A stretch of 15,045 bases of DNA from Planctomycetota bacterium (GTDB lineage: Bacteria; Planctomycetota; UBA1135; UBA2386). Numbering within the stretch: position 1 is the first letter of the stretch; the number at the start of each line of letters is the position of its first letter. Location of the stretch: the NCBI GenBank assembly GCA_020425885.1, contig JAGQRA010000812.1, positions 1-15,045 on the forward strand, written 5' to 3'. Both the position numbers and the translations under genes were made by a program. Shown piece after piece: positions 5,714 through 15,045 of the stretch. The notes below the pieces were generated by a model. That model had not been told where the DNA came from, did no database searches, and saw only the letters and a list, made by a program, of their open reading frames with translations.

Positions 5714-7117
5714 TCAGGTCCCCAGCACGGCGTGCACGGCGTTGGTCATGCCGCAGATCCCGTTCGGCGCCGTCGCGTCGAGCACGACGGCCTGTGAGTA
5801 GATGGCCTGGCCGATGAGCGAGGCGACGACCGGGAACGTGAGGGTCTGCGTCCCGGTGCCGGTGACGAGGATCAGCGTGGTCGCCTCGGGCCGGACCTCG
5901 AGCTGACAGCCGCCGATGCCGAACGGCGACAGATCGGCCGGCAGGCTGCCGAGCTGCCAGCTCAGGTTGGAGAAGCCGTGCGTCATGAAGGCGCTGGTTG
6001 CGGCCGGGCCATTGGCGATGTCGAGCACGTAGTTGCTGCCGAGCACGGGCGTGGTCGTAGGCGTCAGGGTCGTGGTGCCGACGCCGGTCGGGCACGAGCT
6101 GCCGAACGGCGCCGCGATCGCGTCGGTCGGACCGGTGTAGAGCCAGGTCTCGTTGTTGCCACCGGACGGGCCGCTGCCGCCGAAGTAGATGGTCGATTCC
6201 AGCGCGTCCGAATAGGCCATGTAGCCCTCGGTCATCTTCGGTGGTCCACCGGCGGCGAGCACCTGGGTCCAGTCGTTGCCGTCGTATTCCCAGGTGTCCT
6301 GCAGGCCGCCGCTGCCATAGCCGCCGTAGAGCACGACGCGGCCGCGGGCGTCGTCGTAGACGCAGCCGGCGCGATAACGGGCCGGCGGCGGGTTGGCAAT
6401 CGTGCGCAACGTCCAGTCGACGCCGTCGAACTCGTAGGTCGTGTCGTACATCGTGCCCGGCGAGGTTCCGTTCCAACCGCCGAACATGACGGTGACGCCG
6501 CGGCCCTTGTCGTATGCCATCGCCGGCGTTTCCAGGCCGGGTGGGGTCGTCGCGGTCGAGGCCTGGGTCCACGTCGAGCCGTCGTACTCCCAGGTCTGAT
6601 TGCCGCCCGAGAGGGACGATCCGCTCTGCACGCCGAAGAGGACGCACCTGCCGCGGCGTTCATCGTAGACCATCGAGTAGAAGGCGCGCGGATTGGGCGA
6701 CGCGGCCGGGAACACCTGATGCCAGTCGTTGCCGTCCCATTCCCAGGTGTCGTTGGCCGTGGCCGTGATCGTCGGCGAGCGGCCGCCGAAGGTGACGACG
6801 ACCATGCGGCGCGAGTCGAGCACCATGCGGTGACCCCACCGCAGCGGTGGTGTCGTGGTCGCCGGAGTGACCTGGGTCCAGGTCCCGCCGTCGAAGGCCC
6901 AGGTGTCGTCCAGAGCCGCCGTCGGTCCCGACTGCAGGCCGCCGTAGATCAGCACCTTGTTCTGGATCGGGTCGAACACCGCGCCGCCGCTGCGTCGGGC
7001 GCTGAGGTTCGGGTACGGGGCCGGTGTGAGCAGGGTCCAGGTCTGGGCCGCGGCTGCGCCGGTGAGCGTTGCCACGAGGAAGATCGAGGTGGCGATCGGG
7101 AATCGGGTCGAGGTCAT
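5714..7117 (-). CDS. Secreted kelch-repeat protein
   Basis: This 467-residue exported protein has a signal peptide at about 1-24, with a hydrophobic core and cleavage likely after AAAA before QTW. Six kelch-type repeats span about 27-330. Each has a small-residue strand ending in (Y/F)GG or similar, then (D/E/Q)TW-x-(F/W/Y)DG-x-(T/D)W; examples are DDTWAFDGGTWTQV (70-83) and DTWEYDGNDWTQV (274-286). Six repeats would close a six-bladed beta-propeller. A C-terminal domain (about 340-467) with Cys at 342, near 407 and near 456 is rich in beta-forming residues; I do not recognise it by name, but it recalls tails of Planctomycetota surface or secreted proteins. No catalytic residues could be assigned. 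It lies 44 nt after the hybrid kinase gene on the same strand and may be the last gene of that operon. No Shine-Dalgarno precedes the ATG. Confidence 0.85.
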   Translation of the reverse strand: MTSTRFPIATSIFLVATLTGAAAAQTWTLLTPAPYPNLSARRSGGAVFDPIQNKVLIYGGLQSGPTAALDDTWAFDGGTWTQVTPATTTPPLRWGHRMVLDSRRMVVVTFGGRSPTITATANDTWEWDGNDWHQVFPAASPNPRAFYSMVYDERRGRCVLFGVQSGSSLSGGNQTWEYDGSTWTQASTATTPPGLETPAMAYDKGRGVTVMFGGWNGTSPGTMYDTTYEFDGVDWTLRTIANPPPARYRAGCVYDDARGRVVLYGGYGSGGLQDTWEYDGNDWTQVLAAGGPPKMTEGYMAYSDALESTIYFGGSGPSGGNNETWLYTGPTDAIAAPFGSSCPTGVGTTTLTPTTTPVLGSNYVLDIANGPAATSAFMTHGFSNLSWQLGSLPADLSPFGIGGCQLEVRPEATTLILVTGTGTQTLTFPVVASLIGQAIYSQAVVLDATAPNGICGMTNAVHAVLGT

Positions 7118-7161
7118 GGGTGGAGGGGAGCAGGGGTCCCCGGAAGCGTAGTCGAAGTCGG

Positions 7162-8783
7162 CTACGGCGCCTGATCCATGAGTCGCTTCATCATGGCGAG
7201 CAGCGATGCCCGGTCGATCGGCTTGGTGGCGAAAGCCGAACAGCCCGACTCCAGCGCGCGGGCTCGGACGTCATCGGTCGCACCCGCGGTCAGTGCGATG
7301 ACCGGGGTGCGGATGTTGCGGGCCCGCATCTCCATGGTGGCTTCGAACCCGTCCATGACCGGCATCTGCATGTCCATCAGGACCAGGTCGTAGAGCTCGC
7401 CGTCCTGGATCCCTTGTTCCAGGGCCACGAGGGCCTTCGCGCCGTTGTCGACCACGGTCACGCTGGCGCCGGCATGGCTGACGATGTGGGTCACCAGGCG
7501 TTGGTTCATCGCGGTGTCTTCCGCGAGGAGGACACGGCCCGAGAGGCGTGTCTGCGGGGGCGAGGCGCCATCGTGCGGTACAGTCCCGGCGTCGATGCGT
7601 AGTTGCCGATGCGCTGCCTCGGTAACCAGGGGGATGCCCTCCAGCATCCCGGTGGCGACCGAGAGGTGGAACGTGCTGCCGCGACCGGGCTCGCTGGAAG
7701 CGCTGAGCTGACCGCCGAGCGCCCTGGCCAGGCTGCGGCTGATCGACAGGCCGAGTCCCGTGCCACCGAACATCCGGTTCGTCGATGCATCGGCCTGGGC
7801 GAAGGGCTCGAAGATGCGCGTCAGGGCCTCGGCGGTCATGCCGACGCCGGTATCCGAGACCTCACAACTGAGCAGGCTGACGCCGTCCTCGTTCCTCGCC
7901 ATCGACAGTCGGAGCTCCACGCTGCCAGTCGAAGTGAACTTGATCGCGTTGCCGATGAGGTTGATCAGGATCTGCCGGTAGCGGGTCGGGTCGGTGGCGA
8001 TCGACTCGGCCAATGGAGTGTCGTAGACGGCACGCAGGGTGAGGCCCTTCCGATCGGCCTGCACCCGCATCGCGCGCAAGACATCGGCGACCAGTTCGTA
8101 CGGAGACACGCGGCAGATCTCGACCTGGAGATCGCCCGACCCGACCTTGGCGAAGTCGAGGATGTCGTTGACCAGCCGCAGAAGATGTTGGCCGTTGGCG
8201 AGGACGACGCCGATCATCTCCACGTCATCCGGGTCGGCCAACCTCTCGCGCAGCAGCTCGGTGAAGCCGATCACGGCGGTCATCGGAGTCCTCAGCTCAT
8301 GGCTGGCGTTGGCGAAGAACGCGTCCTTGGCCTGGGTCGCCTCCTCGGCGCGGAGGAGGGCCTGCTGCAACGCGTCGTTGGTCGCCGTCCTCTGCTCCAC
8401 CAGCTCCTCCATGGAGCAGAGCCGCTCGAAGACCTTCACCTTGGCCATCAGCTCGGCGTGGACGAAGGGCTTCGTCACGTAGTCGTCCGCGCCGGCCTCG
8501 TAGCCCTTCAGGCAGTCGGTGACCATCGCCTTGGCCGAGACCAGGATGATCTTGATCGAGTGACCGTTCGGCATCGCCCGTAGCCGCCGGCAGGTCTCGT
8601 AGCCGTCCATCCCGGGCATCATCACGTCGAGCAGGATGATGTCCGGTCGCTCGCGGTCGACCACCTCGATGGCCTCCTCGCCCGACGCGGCGGTGGTGAC
8701 CGGGTAGGTGTCGGCGAAGATCTCGGTGATGATCTCCAGGTTCGTGGCGTCGTCGTCGACGGCCAGCAATCGCGTCGGGGAGA

Positions 8784-8787
<4 letters not shown>
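7162..8787 (-). CDS. Hybrid histidine kinase REC-HisKA-HATPase-REC
   Basis: This 541-residue soluble kinase has receivers at both ends. REC1 (about 5-122) has D11/D12, phospho-acceptor D54 (LLDVMMPGMDG) and K106. A coiled linker (125-155) leads to HisKA with H163 in SHELRTP. HATPase has N280 (NLIGNAIKF), G1 DTGVGM (312-317), FEPFAQ (326-331) and G2 GGTGLGL (341-347). REC2 (about 418-538) has E423/D424, D472 (LMDMQMPVMDG), T500 and K522. All catalytic residues look intact. The N-terminal receiver probably takes phosphate from, or is regulated by, the transmembrane kinase encoded immediately upstream, whose TGA overlaps this ATG by four bases. GAGGAG (8796-8801) is a good Shine-Dalgarno. The output is unknown: no HPt or DNA-binding regulator is nearby. 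Confidence 0.93.
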
Positions 8788-10352
<1,565 letters not shown>

Positions 10353-10356
10353 CGTT

Positions 10357-11268
10357 CTAGTGGAACACCTGGTCGGCGTGGGTCGTGACGGACGGCGGCA
10401 GGTCGATCGAGAGTCGGGCCGCCACGGTCAGGTTGATCGCGATCATGAAGACGGGAGGTTCGGGGCGGCGCGAGTCGACCTTCGCACCTTCGAGGACGCG
10501 GTGGGTCAAGGCGCCGGCCTGGGCACCGTGGGCCGTCGGGTCGATGCCGACGCCGAGCAGCGAGCCGGAACGCACGAAGGACGTCGAGAAGCCGAACACC
10601 GGGGTCCGCGAGCGCAGCGATTTCACCAGCAGCGAGCGGACGGACTTGCTGTTGTAGACGGCCGAGTCAGGAGTGGTCCAGACCATGTCGATGTGCCGGG
10701 ACAGCAGCTCGTCGAGGGCATCGCTCACCGTCGCGTGCTCACCGAGGGCGACGGCTTCGATGGTCCACCCCTCTGGCAGGGAGGCGCGAGCCTGCTCCAT
10801 CAGGGCGAGGCTGGTCGCGTTGTCCGATTGGTAGAGGAGGCCCAGGCGCCGGCATCCGGGCATGGCCTTGCCGATCAGGGCAAACTGCTCGGGAATCGGG
10901 ACCGCCATGTCGACGCCATGGATCGACTTCTTGCCGGTCAGCCGGGCGCCATCCGGATCGGCGATCATGCAGTAGGTGAGCTTGACGTCGGCGGGAAGGC
11001 GCGGTGTCAGCCAGGTGGCTGCCGCCGTCCCGATGGCGACGACCGCCTTCGGCCTGGCCGCGCCCACGAGTTCCTCCCAGCTCACCTTCGCCGGGGCCTG
11101 CAGCGTGAGCATCTTCGATTGTCGGCCATGCTTCGACAGCTCGGCCGCCACGGCTTCGGCGGCGGCGACATATGGGGTCGCGGAGCCGCTTCGTACGATG
11201 ACGACGTCCTGTGCCGCGACAGGGCTCAGGAGCGAAGGCAGTGCCAGGAGAAGCAGCGGGCGAAGCAC
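10357..11268 (-). CDS. Periplasmic ABC-type substrate-binding protein (PF04392-like), no transporter partners
   Basis: This 303-residue exported binding protein has a signal peptide at 1-19 (hydrophobic LLLLALPSLL, cleavage after VAA). The mature part alternates beta/alpha as in the PF04392 ABC_sub_bind group. Segments include VVAIGTAAATWL (76-87), GVDMAVPIPEQFALIGKAMPGCRRLGLLYQ (118-147), LLSRHIDMVWTTPDSAVYNS (188-207) and TPVFGFSTSFVRSGSLLGVGID (222-243). Family members bind small ligands, in some cases aromatic amino acids, but no ligand is predicted here. The start is GTG 11268; no clear Shine-Dalgarno is seen. No permease or ATPase gene is in the window. Instead it lies 34 nt after the TonB receptor gene and 4 nt before a transmembrane kinase, which points to a sensing role, possibly docking on the kinase's periplasmic domain (inference). 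Confidence 0.87.
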   Translation of the reverse strand: MLRPLLLLALPSLLSPVAAQDVVIVRSGSATPYVAAAEAVAAELSKHGRQSKMLTLQAPAKVSWEELVGAARPKAVVAIGTAAATWLTPRLPADVKLTYCMIADPDGARLTGKKSIHGVDMAVPIPEQFALIGKAMPGCRRLGLLYQSDNATSLALMEQARASLPEGWTIEAVALGEHATVSDALDELLSRHIDMVWTTPDSAVYNSKSVRSLLVKSLRSRTPVFGFSTSFVRSGSLLGVGIDPTAHGAQAGALTHRVLEGAKVDSRRPEPPVFMIAINLTVAARLSIDLPPSVTTHADQVFH

Positions 11269-11302
11269 GGTCGTTGGCGGCAGCGAGTCGGCTCTCGGGT
11301 GA

Positions 11303-13321
11303 TCAGAAGTGCAGCGTGCCAGCGATGAAGAACGTCGTTCCCGGGGTCTCGTGGGTCGAGATCACCGGTCCCGACTGATCGAGAATGTCGCTGACTCCGA
11401 GCGAGACATCGCCGTGGTCGAACGACCTCGTAACGGTCAGGTCCAGGCGATGGATGTCGCCGTATGTCTTCGGGGTGGGGAAGTTGTTCACGTACGTTTC
11501 CCCGGTGTACTTGTAGTTCAGGTTGAGGGTCCAATCCTCGGCCACGGTCGTACGCGCGTTCGCGCCCGCCTTGTGGCGTGCCGGCTCGGCGGCCCGGATC
11601 GACTGACCGACTTGATCCATGCGGAAGTCCTCGTAGCCGTACCACATGGACATCTTCAGGTCGTCGCTGCTCCAGGTGCCTTCGAACTCGCCGCCGGCGC
11701 CGTTCGCACCCGCCAAGTTCTGGCTCTGCACCGGCACCGGGAACCCCGGCAGGCTGACGTAGCCGATCAGGTTGTCGTAGTCGTGATAGAAGCCGTCGAG
11801 CCGGAATGACAGGCTCCGGGAATAACGGAGCGTGTGGCCGGCCTCGTAGGAGGTGAGGCGTTCGTTCTCGAGGTCGGCGTTGGATGCGAACAGGAATATC
11901 GGCGTGCCGATCGGGTCCGAGAACACCGCCGACACCTGTCCGAGGCCCGAGAGCGGCGCTCGGAACGCCCGCGCCACGCTTAGGCGGCTGACGTGACGAT
12001 GTGAATCGTCGAACGAGTAGAGCAGGCTGGATCGGCCCGACCAGTCGAACTGCGTCTCGGAGTAGTAGTCACCCCGGAGCTGCGTCTCGAGGGTCACGGC
12101 GTCACTGAAGGCGAACCGGTCGACGGCGAACAGACCGGCCCAGTACTCGTCTCTGGGCCCGGACGCGAACGTGACCTGGTTGGGGAGGTAGGCGTCGGTG
12201 TCGAGGTGCTGCCAGCGCAGATTGCCGCCGACGCTGAGCTCGTGATTCGAGGTCAGCGTGAAGTCGAGTTGCCCTTCCAGGTCGGTCTCGTTGGCGTCGA
12301 AGACGCTGATCGATCTCCGGGTCGTATCCTGGTAGTTGTTGAAGAGCTGCAGGTAGCCACGGGTGGAGTCGCTCAGGGTCTCGTCGATTCGGACGAAGGC
12401 GCGCAGCGTCTCACGGCTGCCATCCGCGAGCGTCGGCAGCCCGAAGAGCGCGAAGTCTCCCTCCTCGCGGTTGGAGTAGCCGACTCCCGCCGACAGCCTC
12501 GCGGTCTCCGATATCCGGTGGGCCACAGACGTGTCGATCACGGCACCGCGGGCGAAGTCCTTCGAGCTGAAGCTCGACGAGTCCAGGGCGTCCGAAGACG
12601 ACGCGTAGTCGACGTATCCGGCGGAGACCCTCCAGCTGGTGGCGCCGTCGGTGCCTCCCCAGCGCAGCTGGGTCTCGGAATCACCGAACGTGTTGATCGT
12701 GCTGCGCAGCAGCACCCCCGAGGTGTCCTCCGGCTTCTTGGTGATGATGTTGATGACGCCGTTGAACGCGTTGGCACCCCAGGCGGCGCCGCCAGGACCG
12801 CGCACGACCTCGATCCGCTCGATGTCCTCGACGAGCAGAGGCAGGCGCAGGAACTCGGGACCGCCGAACATCGGACTGCTGGCGTTGCGGCCGTCGACCA
12901 GGGCGATCGTCCGATCCGATGTGACGTCGTGCAGGCCGCGGATGCCGACCGAATAGCGGTTGCGGTCGGCGCGCAGCATGTCGATTCCCGGCAGGAACTG
13001 GAGCAGCTCCGGGATGGTGGTCAGGCCCGAGTAGTGGATGTCCTCGGCCGTGAGCACGCTGACGGGGACCGGCGCGTAGTTGATCGGTCGCGCGTTGCGG
13101 GCGGCGGTGACGACGATCGGCAGTTCCTCGAACATCAACAGGTCGTCAGCGGTCTCCTGTTGGTCGGCTGCATCCGGCTGTTGCGTTGCCGCCTGACAGC
13201 GCAGCTCGGGCAGCATCAGCCAGGCGGACGTCATCAGGGCGACCCCGACGGCGGTTCGGCACCGTGGGGCGGATCCGACGATTCGCCGGGCAGACTTCCA
13301 TGATTCCATCCGCATGGGCAT
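11303..13321 (-). CDS. TonB-dependent outer-membrane receptor
   Basis: This 672-residue outer-membrane receptor has a long positively charged N-terminus and a hydrophobic stretch (24-38), with probable cleavage near AAT (44-46). A TonB-box-like segment EELPIVVTA (65-73) follows. The plug domain (about 78-195) contains SVGIRGLHD (124-132), LVDGRN (141-146), IERIEVVRGPGGAAWGANAFNGVINIIT (167-194) and the like. A beta-barrel of about 470 residues ends in Phe (GTLHF), the assembly signal for outer-membrane barrels. Such receptors import siderophores, cobalamin, thiamine, sugars or other ligands with TonB energy; the substrate is not deducible and no riboswitch was found upstream. It is the first gene of a five-gene minus-strand run. 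ATGs at 13321, 13315 and 13309 are all possible starts. An insertion sequence lies 151 bp upstream in the same orientation. Confidence 0.9.
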   Translation of the reverse strand: MPMRMESWKSARRIVGSAPRCRTAVGVALMTSAWLMLPELRCQAATQQPDAADQQETADDLLMFEELPIVVTAARNARPINYAPVPVSVLTAEDIHYSGLTTIPELLQFLPGIDMLRADRNRYSVGIRGLHDVTSDRTIALVDGRNASSPMFGGPEFLRLPLLVEDIERIEVVRGPGGAAWGANAFNGVINIITKKPEDTSGVLLRSTINTFGDSETQLRWGGTDGATSWRVSAGYVDYASSSDALDSSSFSSKDFARGAVIDTSVAHRISETARLSAGVGYSNREEGDFALFGLPTLADGSRETLRAFVRIDETLSDSTRGYLQLFNNYQDTTRRSISVFDANETDLEGQLDFTLTSNHELSVGGNLRWQHLDTDAYLPNQVTFASGPRDEYWAGLFAVDRFAFSDAVTLETQLRGDYYSETQFDWSGRSSLLYSFDDSHRHVSRLSVARAFRAPLSGLGQVSAVFSDPIGTPIFLFASNADLENERLTSYEAGHTLRYSRSLSFRLDGFYHDYDNLIGYVSLPGFPVPVQSQNLAGANGAGGEFEGTWSSDDLKMSMWYGYEDFRMDQVGQSIRAAEPARHKAGANARTTVAEDWTLNLNYKYTGETYVNNFPTPKTYGDIHRLDLTVTRSFDHGDVSLGVSDILDQSGPVISTHETPGTTFFIAGTLHF

Positions 13322-13447
13322 GCCCGCCTATCGGAAGCCGAGTCGAGTGCCCTTGATGTTGACGGGTCCTCTTCGCCGCCGATCTGCGGTCGAGAATCAG
13401 GTCGTCGCCGATGGTCGTCGAGGCCTCGGCGCGTGGTAAGGGAGAAC

Positions 13448-13457
13448 CCTGATCAGG
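13448..13457. promoter_or_regulatory. Palindrome in the leader of the TonB receptor operon
   Basis: CCTGATCAGG is a perfect 10-bp palindrome 127 bp upstream of the receptor start and about 15 bp from the insertion sequence. It could be an operator half-pair or chance. The rest of the 147-bp stretch 13322-13468 shows no gene and no convincing promoter or riboswitch. Confidence 0.25.
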
Positions 13458-13468
13458 TCAGGCGGCGA

Positions 13469-13472
13469 CTAG
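13469..13472. repeat. CTAG flanking the IS, candidate target-site duplication (other copy 15041-15044)
   Basis: CTAG occurs directly outside both inverted repeats. A 4-bp duplication at a palindromic target would give this picture, but because CTAG is self-complementary it cannot be told apart from the outer bases of the inverted repeats using this copy alone. Confidence 0.5.
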
Positions 13473-13488
13473 GAGTCTGCGTCACGGG
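13473..13488 (+). repeat. Left terminal inverted repeat of the insertion sequence
   Basis: GAGTCTGCGTCACGGG is the inverse of 15025-15040 with one mismatch (T against C at the tenth base). With the flanking CTAG included, the match is 19 of 20. Confidence 0.85.
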
Positions 13489-13637
13489 TAGCCACGCGCG
13501 CGAGAATCCGACTTCTGGAATTGCGGGGGGCTACGTGGCGGCGGGTTGAGCGCCGACGCCTTGCTGGAGCGCTCGCGATGGTTGGCGACTGCTCGAGGCC
13601 GCAGGCGCCGGCATGAGGCTTCGACGACCTTCCTCGT

Positions 13638-14954
13638 TCACACCGCCACCCCCTTCGCTGCCATCCGCCGCAGGTTCAGCGCCAGGCAGATCAGGCTCCA
13701 CTCGCCTGCGACCTTGCGCAAACCGCGAAGACTGAAGGCGCGGAAGCCGAGCACCTGCTTCACCCACCCGAAGACAGGTTCGACGATGCCCTTCCGCTGC
13801 TTGTAGCGCGCGCGACCGCGCTTGGTCCGCAGCTTCTTCAGCATCGCCTGGCTGCATGGCGAGTCATCACTCGGAGGACGCACGGCCTTGCCCTCGCGAC
13901 CGAGCGAGACGTAGCCATCGATACCGAGCTCTTCGAGCAACTGAAGATCGCGCTCGTTCTTGTAGCCGGTGTCGGCGAGCACGCGCTTCGGGATCGCGTC
14001 AGTGCTCTCGAAGGCAGCGTTGACGGCCGGCATCAGCAGGCCCATGTCTTTCGGGTTCTGGCTCACGGTCGCGGCGACGACGATCTGCGCCTTCGCATCG
14101 ACGGCGACCTGCGCGTTGTAGCTCTGCTGAAAGACCTTGCCAGCCAGCGGCATGATGCGGCTGTCCGGATCCGTGAAGTTCTCCTGATCGCGCGGCTGCG
14201 GCAGCACGCGCTCGCTCTTGTCGGGATCGGCTGCGTGCTCGCCCTCCTTCTCCGCTGCCTGCTTCGCGGCAGCTTCGGCAGCCTTGCGCTCTTCGAGACG
14301 CTTCTTCGCCGCTTGGATCGTCTGCAGCCGCGTCTTGCGGCTGGCCAGCTCCGCTGGCAGCTCGTCGCCACGGAAGTCCGGGCCGAAGGACTGATCGTCG
14401 ATGTCGTCCTGGTCGCGTGCCGCCTGCGTCAGCTTGCGGATCTCGCTGCGCAGCCGCTTCTCCTCCATGAGCATGCGGTCGTAGCTCATTGCCTTGTGCT
14501 TGCTCGCGTTCGCCTTCACCTTGCTGCCGTCGATCGCGACAGTGCCCATCTTCACGAGCCCGGCCTCCTTCGCGAGCTGCACCACCTGGACGAACAGGCG
14601 CTGGAACTCGTCGAGATTCTCTTCGCGGAATCGGCAGATCGTGCGGTGACTCGGCGACAGGCCGGCGGCGATCACGCGGAAGGCGACGCTGTCCTCGACC
14701 TGCGCAGCGATCTTGCGGGAGGCGAAAGTGCCCGTGCAGTACGCGTAGATCAGGAGCGCCAGCATCACGCGCGGCGGGTAGGCCTGCTCGCCCTTGCCGC
14801 CGCTGCGGTACTTCGCCAGCAGGCGATCGATGTCGAGCTGCTCGACCGCGTCGATCACGAACCAGGCAAGGTGGCTGTCCGGCAGCCAGTCGCTCGGTGA
14901 CGGCGGCAGCAGGAAACCCTGACGGCGATCCTCTTGCTTGCGGAACGAGCCCAT
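13638..14954 (-). CDS. IS1182-family DDE transposase
   Basis: This 438-residue transposase cuts and rejoins the element's ends. The N-terminal DUF772-like part has DWLPDSHLAWFVIDAVEQLD (22-41) and PPRVMLALLIYAYCTGTFASRKI (60-82). The DDE catalytic triad is D142 (VAIDGSKVKANAS), D328 (LADTGYKNE) and E392 (GIVEPVFGWVKQVLGFR). A charged, Lys/Glu/Ala-rich insert (about 155-245) separates the first two Asp, as is usual in IS1182 and related IS5-like groups. Length and motifs are complete with no frameshift. The start is ATG 14954, with weak GGGG just upstream. Its transcription points toward the TonB receptor operon, so read-through could affect that operon. Confidence 0.93.
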   Translation of the reverse strand: MGSFRKQEDRRQGFLLPPSPSDWLPDSHLAWFVIDAVEQLDIDRLLAKYRSGGKGEQAYPPRVMLALLIYAYCTGTFASRKIAAQVEDSVAFRVIAAGLSPSHRTICRFREENLDEFQRLFVQVVQLAKEAGLVKMGTVAIDGSKVKANASKHKAMSYDRMLMEEKRLRSEIRKLTQAARDQDDIDDQSFGPDFRGDELPAELASRKTRLQTIQAAKKRLEERKAAEAAAKQAAEKEGEHAADPDKSERVLPQPRDQENFTDPDSRIMPLAGKVFQQSYNAQVAVDAKAQIVVAATVSQNPKDMGLLMPAVNAAFESTDAIPKRVLADTGYKNERDLQLLEELGIDGYVSLGREGKAVRPPSDDSPCSQAMLKKLRTKRGRARYKQRKGIVEPVFGWVKQVLGFRAFSLRGLRKVAGEWSLICLALNLRRMAAKGVAV

Positions 14955-15024
14955 GCCCCACTTACGATAGGGTGCTGGGCCGCAGGGTTTTCCTTCGCCG
15001 GAATCTTCAGCCTCGGGGCATCAT

Positions 15025-15040
15025 CCCGTGGCGCAGACTC
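15025..15040 (-). repeat. Right terminal inverted repeat of the insertion sequence
   Basis: CCCGTGGCGCAGACTC on the plus strand reads GAGTCTGCGCCACGGG in reverse complement, matching the left end except at one base. The CTAG at 15041-15044 follows, and the window ends one base later. Confidence 0.85.
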
Positions 15041-15045
15041 CTAGC

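Larger units (their letters stand above)
13473..15040 (-). mobile_element. IS1182-like insertion sequence, complete
   Basis: This 1568-bp element is bounded by imperfect inverted repeats (13473-13488 and 15025-15040) and flanked on both sides by CTAG. It holds one intact transposase gene on the minus strand. Between the transposase stop and the left end (13489-13637) are about 150 bp with no feature I can support; upstream of the gene are about 70 bp that must hold its promoter. CTAG may be a 4-bp target duplication, or part of 20-bp repeats, because it is itself palindromic. Full length, intact ends and an intact transposase suggest recent insertion and possible activity. Confidence 0.85.

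Noticed and set aside
13430..13470. Possible 3' half of a thiamine pyrophosphate riboswitch on the minus strand (ACCTGATCAGGGT)
   Set aside because: The ACCTGATC core is followed by a GGGTTCTCCC instead of the GGnTAATnCCnGCGnAGGGA run, and the 5' half would have to lie across the insertion sequence. The similarity is explained by the short palindrome.
13322..13472. Cobalamin riboswitch upstream of the TonB receptor
   Set aside because: No GCCACTG-type box or the associated conserved stems were seen on the minus strand.
13999..14961. Second minus-strand frame overlapping the transposase, as in frameshifted two-frame transposases
   Set aside because: The 438-residue frame already holds the full DDE triad and both conserved regions; the other frame is an Arg/Gly-rich shadow.

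Overview
The window is high-GC bacterial DNA. It encodes an outer-membrane TonB receptor with a C-terminal Phe, so the cell is Gram-negative in architecture. A secreted six-kelch protein with a Cys-containing C-terminal domain resembles proteins common in large-genome Planctomycetota. I read the source as probably Planctomycetota or a similar environmental bacterium; this is an inference from gene style, without a marker gene.

Layout. (1) 1-120: the 3' end of a group II intron (domains V and VI). It runs into the start codon of two translationally coupled family-2 glycosyltransferases (119-1896, +); the second is rhamnosyltransferase-like. (2) 2090-2680 (-): a CDP-alcohol phosphatidyltransferase with a perfect family motif, divergent from the next block. 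(3) 2873-5692 (+): a tightly packed run of tusA, dsrE2, a Cys-rich DsrE-like protein and a cytosolic hybrid histidine kinase with no recognisable sensor domain. (4) 13321-5714 (-): TonB-dependent receptor, orphan ABC-type substrate-binding protein (PF04392-like), transmembrane histidine kinase, REC-HisKA-HATPase-REC hybrid kinase, then the secreted kelch protein. (5) 13473-15040: a complete IS1182-like insertion sequence with imperfect terminal inverted repeats flanked by CTAG. It sits 151 bp upstream of the TonB receptor gene and its transposase points the same way.

How the parts may work together. The two blocks of most interest are both signalling modules built around non-standard sensors. 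In block 3, sulfane-sulfur carrier proteins are coupled by 4-nt and 1-nt gene overlaps, plus a 17-nt gap, to a kinase with no input domain. This suggests (inference) that the sulfur relay is its input. In block 4, a receptor, a periplasmic binding protein without any permease or ATPase, and two kinases form a possible outer-membrane to periplasm to cytoplasm signalling chain. The window holds three histidine kinases but no DNA-binding response regulator and no HPt protein, so the outputs lie elsewhere.

Both window edges fall in or at the end of mobile elements. This may mean the sequence is a contig that broke at multi-copy repeats.
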